This document shows positions 42,142 to 49,618 of a stretch of 49,618 nucleotides of DNA, one piece after another. Below the pieces are notes generated by a model, which saw nothing but the letters and a program-made list of their open reading frames with translations, was not told the DNA's origin and ran no database searches. The position numbers and the translations under genes are program-made. Position 1 is the first letter of the stretch; each line of letters opens with the position of its first letter. This stretch comes from Chloroflexota bacterium (GTDB lineage Bacteria; Chloroflexota; Chloroflexia; Chloroflexales; Chloroflexaceae): contig JAUQOZ010000117.1 in the NCBI GenBank assembly GCA_030550625.1, positions 1 through 49,618 of the forward strand. Reading direction: 5' to 3'.

Positions 42142-44586
42142 ATGTCGATGCCTGAAGCCGTTGCACGGCGCTGGACTCCTACAGTTGAACAGGTGGCCTA
42201 TGCGGTGATCGCAGTGCTCGCGATTGTGAGCCGGTTGTGGGCATTGGGTGATCGCGCGTTGCACCACGACGAAACGCTGCACGCCGCGTATTCATGGTAC
42301 CTCTTCAGCGGGCGCGGCTATATGCACGATCCGCTCTTGCACGGGCCGTTGCTCTATCACCTTGGCGCATTCTTTTTCTTTCTGTTTAGCGATAATGATA
42401 CGACTGCGCGCCTCAGTGCGGCTTTGTTTAGCATTGCCCTTACCCTTAGCCCGATCTTGCTACGACCGGTGATTGGGCGACCGGCGGCATTGATTGCTAG
42501 CATCTACCTGCTGATCTCGCCGGTGGCGCTCTATGTGGGGCGCTTTTTTCGGCACGACATTTACTCGGTCGTCTTTGAGATATTGGTTTTGGTGGCGATC
42601 GTTCGCTACGCCGCTGATCCGCGCCCGCGCTGGCTCTATCTTGGGGCGGCGGCGTTGGCGTTGATGCTGACCAATCAAGAGACGACCTACCTCTATATCT
42701 TGATTATGGCTGCGCCACTAGCGGCGATCTTCTGCTGGCAAGTGTACCGGCCGGGATTGGCGATCATTGGCGGGTTGGGGCTGGCGCTAGCGCTGCTGAT
42801 CTTTGTGTTGCCCGGAACTGCCGTGGTTGATGGCGGGCACCATGCCCAGCGTGACGCAAACGGCGCGATTGTGGTTGACCAGCCGGGGCCGATTTTTGGT
42901 TGGCCGCCGCTAGAGACCGAAGATAATGGGTATGCGCTGTTGGTGCGTAACCGGTCGGATAGCGACGGCGGGCGATCGGTGTGGGAAAACGGCGCGCGTT
43001 ATTTAGCCGACATTGGCCGGTTTGTGAACCATCCGGCGGTGATTAGCGCGTTGATCCTGCTCACTGGTGGGTTAGCCCTGCTGATCTGGCTGATTTGGCG
43101 CCGGCGCGATGCGAGCGGCGCGACGCCGTGGGAGCGAGCACGAGCACGCGGCGATCCGGCGGCGACGGTGATGGCGAGTCTGGCGGCGGATCGGCGTTGG
43201 CAAGTGGCGTTGGCTATCGCCGGCGCGATCTATGCGCTGCTGTTTACGGCCATGTTCACCAACCTGCTCGGCCTGATTTCGGGGGTGGCCGGTTCGTTGC
43301 TCTATTGGTTGGCGCAACATAATGTGCAGCGCGGCAGCCAGCCCGGCCATTATTATGCCGTGATCCTCGCTACTTACGAGCCGTTGCTGCTGTTAGGCGC
43401 GGCGGCTGGTTTGCCGCTGGCGGTGCAAGCGGTGCGCCGGCGTTGGCCGGAAGCATTTGCGATCGGCTTGATCGCGTGGTGGTCAGTGGCCGCGTTTGGC
43501 ATCTACACGTGGGCCGGCGAGAAGATGCCGTGGCTGACGATCCATCTCACGCTGCCGCTGACCCTGTTGTTTGCTTGGACAGTGGCGAAACTGGTGGCGC
43601 TGGCGCAAGCGCAGGCAGTGCGCTGGCAAGAGGCATGGGAGGCGGCGGCGACGCCAGCAGCGACAGAGGCGGCAGTGCCGGTAGACACAGCAGGCTCCGG
43701 TGATCTGACGCCTGCCCCTGTCAATGGCTGGCGCTGGCTGGATGAATGGCGTCCGGGAGCGTTGGGCCTGCCCAAGGGCTCGTTGCTTAGCTTTGGCTTG
43801 CTTTTCAGCTTGATCATCAGTCTGAGTTTTCTGTTGCTCTCGATCACGATTGCTGCCGGGCCGGCCTCGCCGATCCAGCCGTGGATGGCGGTACTGTTCA
43901 TGCTGACTCTGTTCACCTTGCTGGTGATCGGGGCCGGGTTGCGCTGGAGCTGGACGGTGACGGCGGCGCTGGCGGCGATCTGTCTGGCTTTAGCGATTGG
44001 CCTGTATACGGTGCGCAGCAGTGTGCGACTGGCCTATCAGACCGGTGATGTAGCCCGCGAGATGATGGTCTATACCCAGACTTCGCCTGACGTGATGCGG
44101 GTGATCCGGCGGTTGGAAGAAGCGGCGATGCGGCGCGGCGGCGGTACGCGCTTGCCGGTGATGTACGATAACGAGACGGTGTGGCTCTGGTATTTGCGTG
44201 ATTGGCCGGGAGCGATTGCTGTGCCGGGAGGCCGCTTGAACGGGCCGCCGGCGGAAGACGTGCAAGCGGTGTTGCTCTTGCAAGAGAACCTCGATCGCTA
44301 TCCCGAAAATCGGGCGTACTTGGAGGGATTCGTGGTGCAGCGTTATCCGCTGCGCTGGTGGTTCCCCGAAGATCAAGCGTATCGGTTGAATGGCAATTCG
44401 CTGCTCGACCGGCTGCTGCGGAACCCGTTTGATTATGAAACGTCGGCGCAATTGTGGCGCTACTTGATGTTTCGCCAGCCGCCGGCTGGGTTGGGTTCGA
44501 CCGATTTTGTCATCGCGGTGCGCCCAGAGTTGGCGCGGCAGATTGGGGTGGGGTTGGGCGGATCGCTGCGGATGCCGGAGCGGTAG
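42142..44586 (+). CDS. Agl23/TIGR03663-family membrane glycosyltransferase-like protein
   Basis: The 814-residue GT-C-type protein has a membrane helix at about 18-35 followed by RALHHDETLHAAYSWYLF, whose HHDE (41-44) is the GT39-like acidic motif after helix 1. About 12 further helices follow, with FFRHDIYSVVFE, LMLTNQETTYLYI and the family hallmark YTWAGEKMPWLTIHLTLP. The last 180 residues are a soluble extracytoplasmic domain (RVIRRLEEAAMRRGGG...LWYLRDWPG). Relatives probably transfer sugars from polyprenyl-phosphate donors outside the membrane and are linked to flippase clusters; the acceptor is unknown. It is followed by a paralogue, making a tandem pair. Confidence 0.87.
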   Translation: MSMPEAVARRWTPTVEQVAYAVIAVLAIVSRLWALGDRALHHDETLHAAYSWYLFSGRGYMHDPLLHGPLLYHLGAFFFFLFSDNDTTARLSAALFSIALTLSPILLRPVIGRPAALIASIYLLISPVALYVGRFFRHDIYSVVFEILVLVAIVRYAADPRPRWLYLGAAALALMLTNQETTYLYILIMAAPLAAIFCWQVYRPGLAIIGGLGLALALLIFVLPGTAVVDGGHHAQRDANGAIVVDQPGPIFGWPPLETEDNGYALLVRNRSDSDGGRSVWENGARYLADIGRFVNHPAVISALILLTGGLALLIWLIWRRRDASGATPWERARARGDPAATVMASLAADRRWQVALAIAGAIYALLFTAMFTNLLGLISGVAGSLLYWLAQHNVQRGSQPGHYYAVILATYEPLLLLGAAAGLPLAVQAVRRRWPEAFAIGLIAWWSVAAFGIYTWAGEKMPWLTIHLTLPLTLLFAWTVAKLVALAQAQAVRWQEAWEAAATPAATEAAVPVDTAGSGDLTPAPVNGWRWLDEWRPGALGLPKGSLLSFGLLFSLIISLSFLLLSITIAAGPASPIQPWMAVLFMLTLFTLLVIGAGLRWSWTVTAALAAICLALAIGLYTVRSSVRLAYQTGDVAREMMVYTQTSPDVMRVIRRLEEAAMRRGGGTRLPVMYDNETVWLWYLRDWPGAIAVPGGRLNGPPAEDVQAVLLLQENLDRYPENRAYLEGFVVQRYPLRWWFPEDQAYRLNGNSLLDRLLRNPFDYETSAQLWRYLMFRQPPAGLGSTDFVIAVRPELARQIGVGLGGSLRMPER

Positions 44587-44623
44587 GGGGAAGGGAATCG
44601 TTTTGCGCTGAATCTATTGCCTA

Positions 44624-44644
44624 GGGCACAGCGGCGCTGTGCCC
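44624..44644. repeat. GGGCACAGC palindrome between the Agl23 paralogues
   Basis: Arms GGGCACAGC/GCTGTGCCC around GGC, 38 bases after the first paralogue's stop; a copy of the dispersed palindrome family and a possible terminator. Confidence 0.75.
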
Positions 44645-44733
44645 GTACAGGATGGAGCTGGATAGGCAGGCGGGCGGGCAGTTTGCGCTCCAACGGATAA
44701 TATGAGCAATTTGACGGCTCTTATATTCATTCT

Positions 44734-47700
44734 ATGGCGACACAAACACTGACAACCGATACGTTGCTCGATCGGCGCCTGCGGGCCGGCTGGCTGCGGT
44801 GGGAGACGGCGCTCTATGCGTTGATCATCTTAGCCAGCGTGATCGCCCATCTGTGGGGGCTTGAGCGCATGGCGCTCCACCACGATGAGTCGATCCATGC
44901 GTGGTCGAGCTGGCGGCTTTACAGCGGTGCGGGGGCGTTCTCGTGCTGGAGCGGCCTTGACGAGAATGGCAATCCCCGTGGCGGTGTGTTTCACGAGACC
45001 TACTGCTATGATCCGGTTTACCATGGCCCGTCGCTCTACTTCCTCACTGCGCTGGCCTATTTTCTGTTTGGCGATGGTGATGCGCAGGCGCGCTTGCCAA
45101 TGGCGCTGGCCGGGATTGGGTTGGTAGCGTCGGCGTGGTGGTTGCGGCCATACCTTGGCCGGGCGGGAGCATTGATTGCGGCGCTTTTGCTCGGTTTCTC
45201 GCCGGCGTTGCTCTACTACACCCGGTTTGCCCGCCACGATGGCTTGATGGTGCTGTGGGAAGCGTGGATGGTGATCGGCGCACTGCGCTGGATTGATACG
45301 GGCAAGCGGCAGTGGCTGTACTTGACCGCGGCGGGGCTGGCGCTGGCGATTGCCACCCATGAGCTGTACTATATCTTGCTCTTTATTTTTGGCATCTTTG
45401 TGCTGATGCGGTTGCTGGCCGAAAGCCGGTTTGCCCGTTATCTCAACATCGTGCTGCTGGCGGTGATCGGCATCTGTGTCGCGCTCATGTTCATCAACCC
45501 GCCGCTGCCGTTTGGGCGCGGGTTGTATATCGGTGAGAAGGCCTTTCTGGTCGCTTCGGCCTTGGTGTTGGCATGGCTCTGCCAGCGCTTGTGGCCGCCG
45601 GAGCCGATCTTAACTACACGCCTCCGTCTGCTCTGGCAAGAGGATCGTCCAGCGCTATGGACGGCGCTGGCGATTTTGAGTGGCATCTATCTCGTCCTCT
45701 ACACCAGTTTCTTCACCTATCTACCCGGCGCCATTGACGGCATCACCGCTGGCCTGATCTACTGGCTGGGCAGCCAGCAAGAGTATGCCCGCGGCGATCA
45801 GCCGTGGTATTACTACCTGATGTTGCTGCCGCTGTACGAACCGCTAGCCGTGCTGAGCGGGATTGGCGTGGTGGTCGCGATGATCGTGGCGGTTATCCGG
45901 CGGTGGTTGGCGGGCCGGCGCGCGCCGCAACCGGCGGCGAAGGAGGCCGAGCAGGATGCGGCGGATGTTGACGAAACCGCGCGTCTTACGGCTTTTGCGC
46001 CGTGGCCGCTCTACCCCTTGCTGGTGGTGTTTTGGTTCTTTACCGCGATCATCATCTTTTCGTGGGCCGGCGAAAAGATGCCGTGGCTAGTCGTTCATAT
46101 GGCGTTGCCGGGGAACTTGCTGGCCGCGTGGGTGATCGGGCGGATGATCGATCTGATCTGGCGCGAACGGTCGCCGGCGCAAATCTGGTTGATCCCGCTC
46201 ATCGCGATCTTGCTAGCGGCAGCGATTGGCGTGACCTTCTGGCGGTTGGGCAGCGGCGGTCAAAATGCGTTCTTGCAGGCGATTATTCCGCTGCTGATCG
46301 TGTTTGGCTTAATCTACGCGCTGCTCACCTTGATTGGGCGGTTAGGTGTCAGGCCGGTACTCGCAGCGTTGGGGCTAACGGTCGCAACCTTGTTGTCGGC
46401 GTATATGATCCGCGCTTCGTGGTTGGTGGTCTATGACCACCCTGACGTGCCGATCGAGCCGTTGATCTACACGCAGACCGCGCCCGATGTGCCGCGGTAC
46501 GCTGCCGACATCCGCGATTTGGCGATCAACCTGACTCGCGGCAACCGTAGTCCGCAAGATACGACTGGCGGCTTGACAATGCCGCTCATTCTCGATGGCG
46601 GCGACCGCACCGCCGAGGGATCGCTGGCATGGCCGTTGCAGTGGTATCTGCGCGATTTTAAGAACATCGTCTGGGTGAATGGCAGTGAATTGGGGCGCGT
46701 GCCGTCGGTCGATCAACTGACGGTAACGATGCCGGACGGCAACCGTGATCTGGCGCCGATGGTTATGCTCTACCGGCCGTATGTCACCGACCGGTTGCGT
46801 GACATCTTGCGCGAGTCGTATGTGCAGCCCTACGGCAAAGCGGGTGTGTTCAATTGGTGGTTCCCTGAAGGCAGTAAATGCGCGCCGCGCAGTCCCGGTT
46901 ATAAGCGGTTTTACTACAGCACGTGGTCGGCGGCAGCGGCGCAAGAGGATTGCGGGCGCGACCTCAGCAGCGAATTGAACGGGCCGTTTGACGCGCTGTT
47001 GTGGCCGTTCCGGCGCGAGAACTGGCCGGCGCTGGGGCGCTATCTGCTCTTCCGCCAATTGCCGGAGCCGCTCGTGCCCGGCGCGCGCGAAGTGGAGGTG
47101 TGGCTGCGGCGCGATCTGGCCGGCGGCGTCGGGCAGACGACTACGACTGTGACTGCCGCGCCGGCGCTGCGGCTCGCCGCGCTCAACGAGATCAGGCTGT
47201 CGAGCGGCGGCAGCGGCGCGACCGGGATTGCGCTCGACCGGCAGGGCAATATCTACGTAGCCGATACGCTCAATCACCGGATCGAGGTCTTTGCGCCGGA
47301 TGGCACCTTGCTGCGCAATTTCGGCACGCAGGGCAACGGGCTTGATCAGTTCTACGAACCGCGCGGGTTAGCTTTTGACGCACAGGGCAACCTGTACGTC
47401 GCCGATACGTGGAATGCGCGGATTGTGAAATACGATGTCGGGTTGCGCCCGGTAGCGAGCTGGGGCAGCGGCGATCTTGATTTGGGCGATGGGCGGCGGG
47501 CGACGATTACTGAAGGCGATCCGGCCCGCAACGCTGCTGCGCCGCTCGGCTTCTTCGGGCCGCGCGGGGTGGCCGTTGATGCCGCCGGCAACGTCTATAT
47601 CGCTGATACTGGCAACAAACGGATCGTCGTCACCGATAGCAACGGCAACTTCCTGTACCAATTCGGCGGCGCCGGCAGCGCCCCCGGCCAATTCAACGAA

Positions 47701-48105
47701 CCGACCAGCCTTGCCTTCGATGCCGCCGGTAACCTCTACGTGGCCGATACGTGGAACGGGCGGGTGCAGGTCTTTACCCGCGCTGCCGATGGCCGGATCG
47801 ATCCCATCCCGTTGGCGACGTGGCCGGTGGCTGGTTGGCAAGCCAACACCTACGACGACCCCATGCTGGCGGTAAGCCCTGACGGGACGGTCTATGTAGC
47901 GGTGCCCTCGCGCCAGCACGTGCTGACAGCGAACGCCAGCGGCGAGGCGTTGTTACGCTGGACGGGGGTGGGCAAAGATGGCGTGCCGATTGTTAGCCCT
48001 AGCGGGTTGGTTGTCGCGCCAGATGGCAGCATCTGGATGGTGGATCGGATTGGCGGGCGAGCGGCTCGCTTTAGCTTACCGGCACTAGCGCCAGCAACGC
48101 CATGA
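44734..48105 (+). CDS. Agl23-family membrane glycosyltransferase fused to an NHL beta-propeller
   Basis: The 1123-residue protein has two parts. Residues 1-800 parallel the preceding gene: helix 1 then MALHHDESIHAWSSWRLY (HHDE 49-52), YTRFARHDGLMVLWE, ATHELYYILL and the hallmark FSWAGEKMPWLVVHMALP, then an extracytoplasmic domain ending YLLFRQLPEP. Residues about 818-1118 are NHL repeats: GIALDRQGNIYVADTLNHRIEVF, GLAFDAQGNLYVADTWNARI, GVAVDAAGNVYIADTGNKRI, SLAFDAAGNLYVADTWNGRVQVF, and two weaker blades, giving a six-blade propeller outside the membrane. An NHL propeller may bind glycans or proteins and guide the transferase; this is inference. No ribosome site is evident before the ATG. It is coupled to the next gene by ATGA. 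Confidence 0.88.
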   Translation: MATQTLTTDTLLDRRLRAGWLRWETALYALIILASVIAHLWGLERMALHHDESIHAWSSWRLYSGAGAFSCWSGLDENGNPRGGVFHETYCYDPVYHGPSLYFLTALAYFLFGDGDAQARLPMALAGIGLVASAWWLRPYLGRAGALIAALLLGFSPALLYYTRFARHDGLMVLWEAWMVIGALRWIDTGKRQWLYLTAAGLALAIATHELYYILLFIFGIFVLMRLLAESRFARYLNIVLLAVIGICVALMFINPPLPFGRGLYIGEKAFLVASALVLAWLCQRLWPPEPILTTRLRLLWQEDRPALWTALAILSGIYLVLYTSFFTYLPGAIDGITAGLIYWLGSQQEYARGDQPWYYYLMLLPLYEPLAVLSGIGVVVAMIVAVIRRWLAGRRAPQPAAKEAEQDAADVDETARLTAFAPWPLYPLLVVFWFFTAIIIFSWAGEKMPWLVVHMALPGNLLAAWVIGRMIDLIWRERSPAQIWLIPLIAILLAAAIGVTFWRLGSGGQNAFLQAIIPLLIVFGLIYALLTLIGRLGVRPVLAALGLTVATLLSAYMIRASWLVVYDHPDVPIEPLIYTQTAPDVPRYAADIRDLAINLTRGNRSPQDTTGGLTMPLILDGGDRTAEGSLAWPLQWYLRDFKNIVWVNGSELGRVPSVDQLTVTMPDGNRDLAPMVMLYRPYVTDRLRDILRESYVQPYGKAGVFNWWFPEGSKCAPRSPGYKRFYYSTWSAAAAQEDCGRDLSSELNGPFDALLWPFRRENWPALGRYLLFRQLPEPLVPGAREVEVWLRRDLAGGVGQTTTTVTAAPALRLAALNEIRLSSGGSGATGIALDRQGNIYVADTLNHRIEVFAPDGTLLRNFGTQGNGLDQFYEPRGLAFDAQGNLYVADTWNARIVKYDVGLRPVASWGSGDLDLGDGRRATITEGDPARNAAAPLGFFGPRGVAVDAAGNVYIADTGNKRIVVTDSNGNFLYQFGGAGSAPGQFNEPTSLAFDAAGNLYVADTWNGRVQVFTRAADGRIDPIPLATWPVAGWQANTYDDPMLAVSPDGTVYVAVPSRQHVLTANASGEALLRWTGVGKDGVPIVSPSGLVVAPDGSIWMVDRIGGRAARFSLPALAPATP

Positions 48106-49085
48106 TCGTCACTGACTTTCGCCATCTCAATCACTTCATCTCGCCGGCGGCGACCGAGCTGAGTGAAGCGTGGCAGCGCAGCCTGAGCCGGTTAGGCGAC
48201 TATACCGGCATGGTGGTGCGGGTGTTGAATTTGCGCCCGCAAGCGGCAACGCTTTACCGGCAGACCGAGCGACATATTCTTGTGCGCCTGACCTTGCCCA
48301 CCGAGCACGTCATCTTGCGGGTCGCACCGGAAGATGATCTGGCGGCGCATGTGGCGTTCTTGCGGGGAGTGGCGCTGGAAGGCGTGCCGGGAGCGCGTAT
48401 TATTCATCGCGATCTGAGTAAAACCTTCGTGCCGTTTGCGTATACGGTCGAGAGTTTTATTGCCGGACAGACGGCGGCAGAGCTGACCGATGACCATCTG
48501 CTCCACAGCATTGCCCGCCAAGCGGGGCGGGCCTTGCGGCGGCTGCACCGGCAGCGCATGCCGGGGGCGGGCCGGCCAACCATCAGCGGGAGGTGGCCGC
48601 GGCTCAGTTGGCAGCACGTCTTGAAAGCGATTGGCCAGCGGTTGGCTAGCCCGCCGGCGCCGCAGTTGGTCTTTAGCGCCCAAGAGGCGCAAGCATTGCA
48701 GACGGCGCTCGCCGATCCGCGGCTCGCTTGCCCAACGCCGGTATTGATCCACGGCAACTTTGGCCCGCAGGCGGTGCGTTGCACGGTAGGCGGCCAGCAC
48801 GTCCACTTAGAGGCATTGGAAGAACCGGGTTGGTTCATCAGTGGCGACGGTCTTTTTGATCTGGCGTTTGGCTTGCGGGCGCACCTGCCGGCAGCGTGGC
48901 GTGAGGGTTTGTACGAGGGCTATTGCAGCGCTGGCGCCTTGAGCCAAGCTGAGAGCGAGCGGTTGCAGATATTGCGCCTGCTCGCCTGTGCGTGGAGCGC
49001 CTGCGACCGATACGTGCGCGGGTTGCCGCACGAGGCTGACGCAGAAGCGGCGCGGCAGATGCTGGCTGAGCTGGTGGTAGTATAG
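48102..49085 (+). CDS. APH-fold protein, probable pseudokinase
   Basis: The 327-residue protein overlaps the previous stop by four bases (ATGA). It has the aminoglycoside-phosphotransferase layout: an N-lobe with HILVRLTLPTEHVILRVAPED, a helical C-lobe with LHSIARQAGRALRRLHRQRMPG, then LIHGNFGPQAVRC and LEALEEPGWFISGDGLFDLAFG. In active APH kinases the loop is HGDxxxxN and the metal Asp begins a (I/L)D(W/F)E motif. Here the catalytic Asp is Asn, the Asn is Ala, and the metal Asp is not evident, so catalysis is unlikely. Coupled translation with the glycosyltransferase-NHL protein suggests it is a cytoplasmic partner. An unusual active kinase cannot be excluded. Confidence 0.75.
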   Translation: MIVTDFRHLNHFISPAATELSEAWQRSLSRLGDYTGMVVRVLNLRPQAATLYRQTERHILVRLTLPTEHVILRVAPEDDLAAHVAFLRGVALEGVPGARIIHRDLSKTFVPFAYTVESFIAGQTAAELTDDHLLHSIARQAGRALRRLHRQRMPGAGRPTISGRWPRLSWQHVLKAIGQRLASPPAPQLVFSAQEAQALQTALADPRLACPTPVLIHGNFGPQAVRCTVGGQHVHLEALEEPGWFISGDGLFDLAFGLRAHLPAAWREGLYEGYCSAGALSQAESERLQILRLLACAWSACDRYVRGLPHEADAEAARQMLAELVVV

Positions 49086-49130
49086 CCACGAAAAGCCACA
49101 AAAGCCACAAACATTTTGGGGTTTTTTGTG
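49082..49130 (+). repeat. 49-bp direct repeat, left copy
   Basis: Identical to 49570-49618. It contains three AAGCCAC-type units and an inverted repeat GCCACAAA...TTTGTGGC (49104-49132 in this copy) with a T-run, so it may terminate the upstream operon. It overlaps the pseudokinase stop codon. Confidence 0.9.
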
Positions 49131-49159
49131 GCGCTTCCCGGTTGCCGCAGAGGTGGCAT

Positions 49160-49178
49160 GCGGCAGTTTGACTGCCGC
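49160..49178 (+). repeat. Sixth copy of the GCGGCAG-N5-CTGCCGC palindrome
   Basis: A single unit with perfect arms, the same family as the five-unit array at 7842-8034. Confidence 0.8.
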
Positions 49179-49569
49179 ACTCCATAAGGAAGGGCCCGTG
49201 TAGCGCCCTCGCTCCCACCTGACGGCGGGTTCAAGGGTGGACAGAACATCTATCTGGAAACCGGCCCTGAAGGGCCGGGCCACGGGTACGAAGCCCGCGG
49301 TGCGGGCTGATGCCCCCACCCCTTGCCCCTCCCCCGCTGGGGGAGGGGTGATGGGGAGCGCCGCACGGGGCTTTACGGCATCGCACAATGATCGACAGTT
49401 GTACTTGATCAAACGTTCTGTCCGCTCCTCAAGATCGGCGGGCAAGGGGGAGCTGCGCGATGGGTGAATTCGGCATGACAGGCACGATATGCAGCAGCGC
49501 CCCTCTCCCGCGCTAGAGGGAGAGGGGCTGGGGGTGAGGGTTATCAAACCCGCTGCGCGGGTTGAGGGA

Positions 49570-49618
49570 ATAGCCACGAAAAGCCACAAAAGCCACAAAC
49601 ATTTTGGGGTTTTTTGTG
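49570..49618 (+). repeat. 49-bp direct repeat, right copy (runs to the window end)
   Basis: Perfect match to 49082-49130, starting 488 bases later. It is cut by the window edge, so the true repeat may be longer. Confidence 0.9.

Larger units (their letters stand above)
49086..49618. other. Gene-free repeat-rich tail of the window
   Basis: No gene is supported in this 533-base stretch. It holds the 49-bp direct repeats, the sixth GCGGCAG palindrome at 49160-49178, and hairpins at 49261-49278 (CCGGCCCT/AGGGCCGG) and 49292-49308 (AGCCCGC/GCGGGCT). C-tract/G-tract inverted repeats lie at 49326-49348 and 49499-49528. It looks like an accumulation site for intergenic repeats. Confidence 0.7.

Noticed and set aside
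48807-49598. A 263-codon open frame on the minus strand at the window end
   Set aside because: It runs antisense through the pseudokinase end and the repeat-rich tail, encodes low-complexity sequence dictated by the repeats, and shows no family motif.
49082-49618. The 49-bp repeats as attachment sites of an integrated element
   Set aside because: The 439 bases between them hold no integrase, transposase or any gene, and no tRNA is adjacent.

Overview
The window reads as chromosomal DNA of a filamentous, Chloroflexus-like member of the Chloroflexota. That placement is an inference. It rests on a GC-rich genome, Ser/Thr kinase/PP2C/FHA signalling genes, paired Agl23-type membrane glycosyltransferases, large membrane proteins with a C-terminal beta-sandwich, and many short perfect palindromes between genes. 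No phage, transposase, integrase or CRISPR array was seen. About 33 genes and one tRNA can be supported.

Layout. 1-282 is the end of a glycerol-kinase-like FGGY kinase. 436-7835 is a probable seven-gene operon: a Ser/Thr kinase with an eight-blade PQQ-type propeller, a PP2C phosphatase, a VWA protein, a zinc-ribbon/FHA protein, an 81-residue unknown, an arginase-fold protein and an MFS permease. A tandem palindromic repeat and a large membrane protein follow. Then come gltA, eno, phoU, a CPA1 antiporter, a COG0523 metal GTPase behind a Zur-like palindrome, and a YbaN-type protein. 18416-25362 is a glyoxylate/glycolate locus: hyi, glxR and gcl on the minus strand, and a fused glcD-glcE on the plus strand. 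After it lie an alpha/beta hydrolase, a deoxyhypusine-synthase-like gene, a two-subunit Na+/solute symporter, a lipoprotein and a small winged-helix regulator. Next are a CstR-like repressor with thioredoxin behind a GC-rich palindromic operator, a UPF0173 hydrolase, glyA, a MA-clan peptidase, a DUF3095 protein, ppk, tRNA-Val and a second MFS permease. The window ends with two Agl23-family glycosyltransferases, the second fused to an NHL propeller and translationally coupled to a degenerate APH-fold pseudokinase.

How genes work together. The kinase carries four copies of a DGTRQ(M/I) motif before its catalytic domain, and the phosphatase carries one. The same operon encodes an FHA phosphothreonine reader, so these copies are good candidate docking sites. 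The glyoxylate genes convert glycolate to glyoxylate, then tartronate semialdehyde, then glycerate or hydroxypyruvate. Their three upstream regions share one operator architecture (two GGAA-ending 8-mers exactly 20 bp apart, with an IclR-box-like palindrome), so they form a small regulon. The carboligase has Glu at the position where E. coli Gcl has its hallmark Val51. phoU and ppk suggest phosphate/polyphosphate control, and ppk appears to share overlapping -35 boxes with the tRNA-Val promoter.

All functional calls come from reading sequence motifs; no database search was run.
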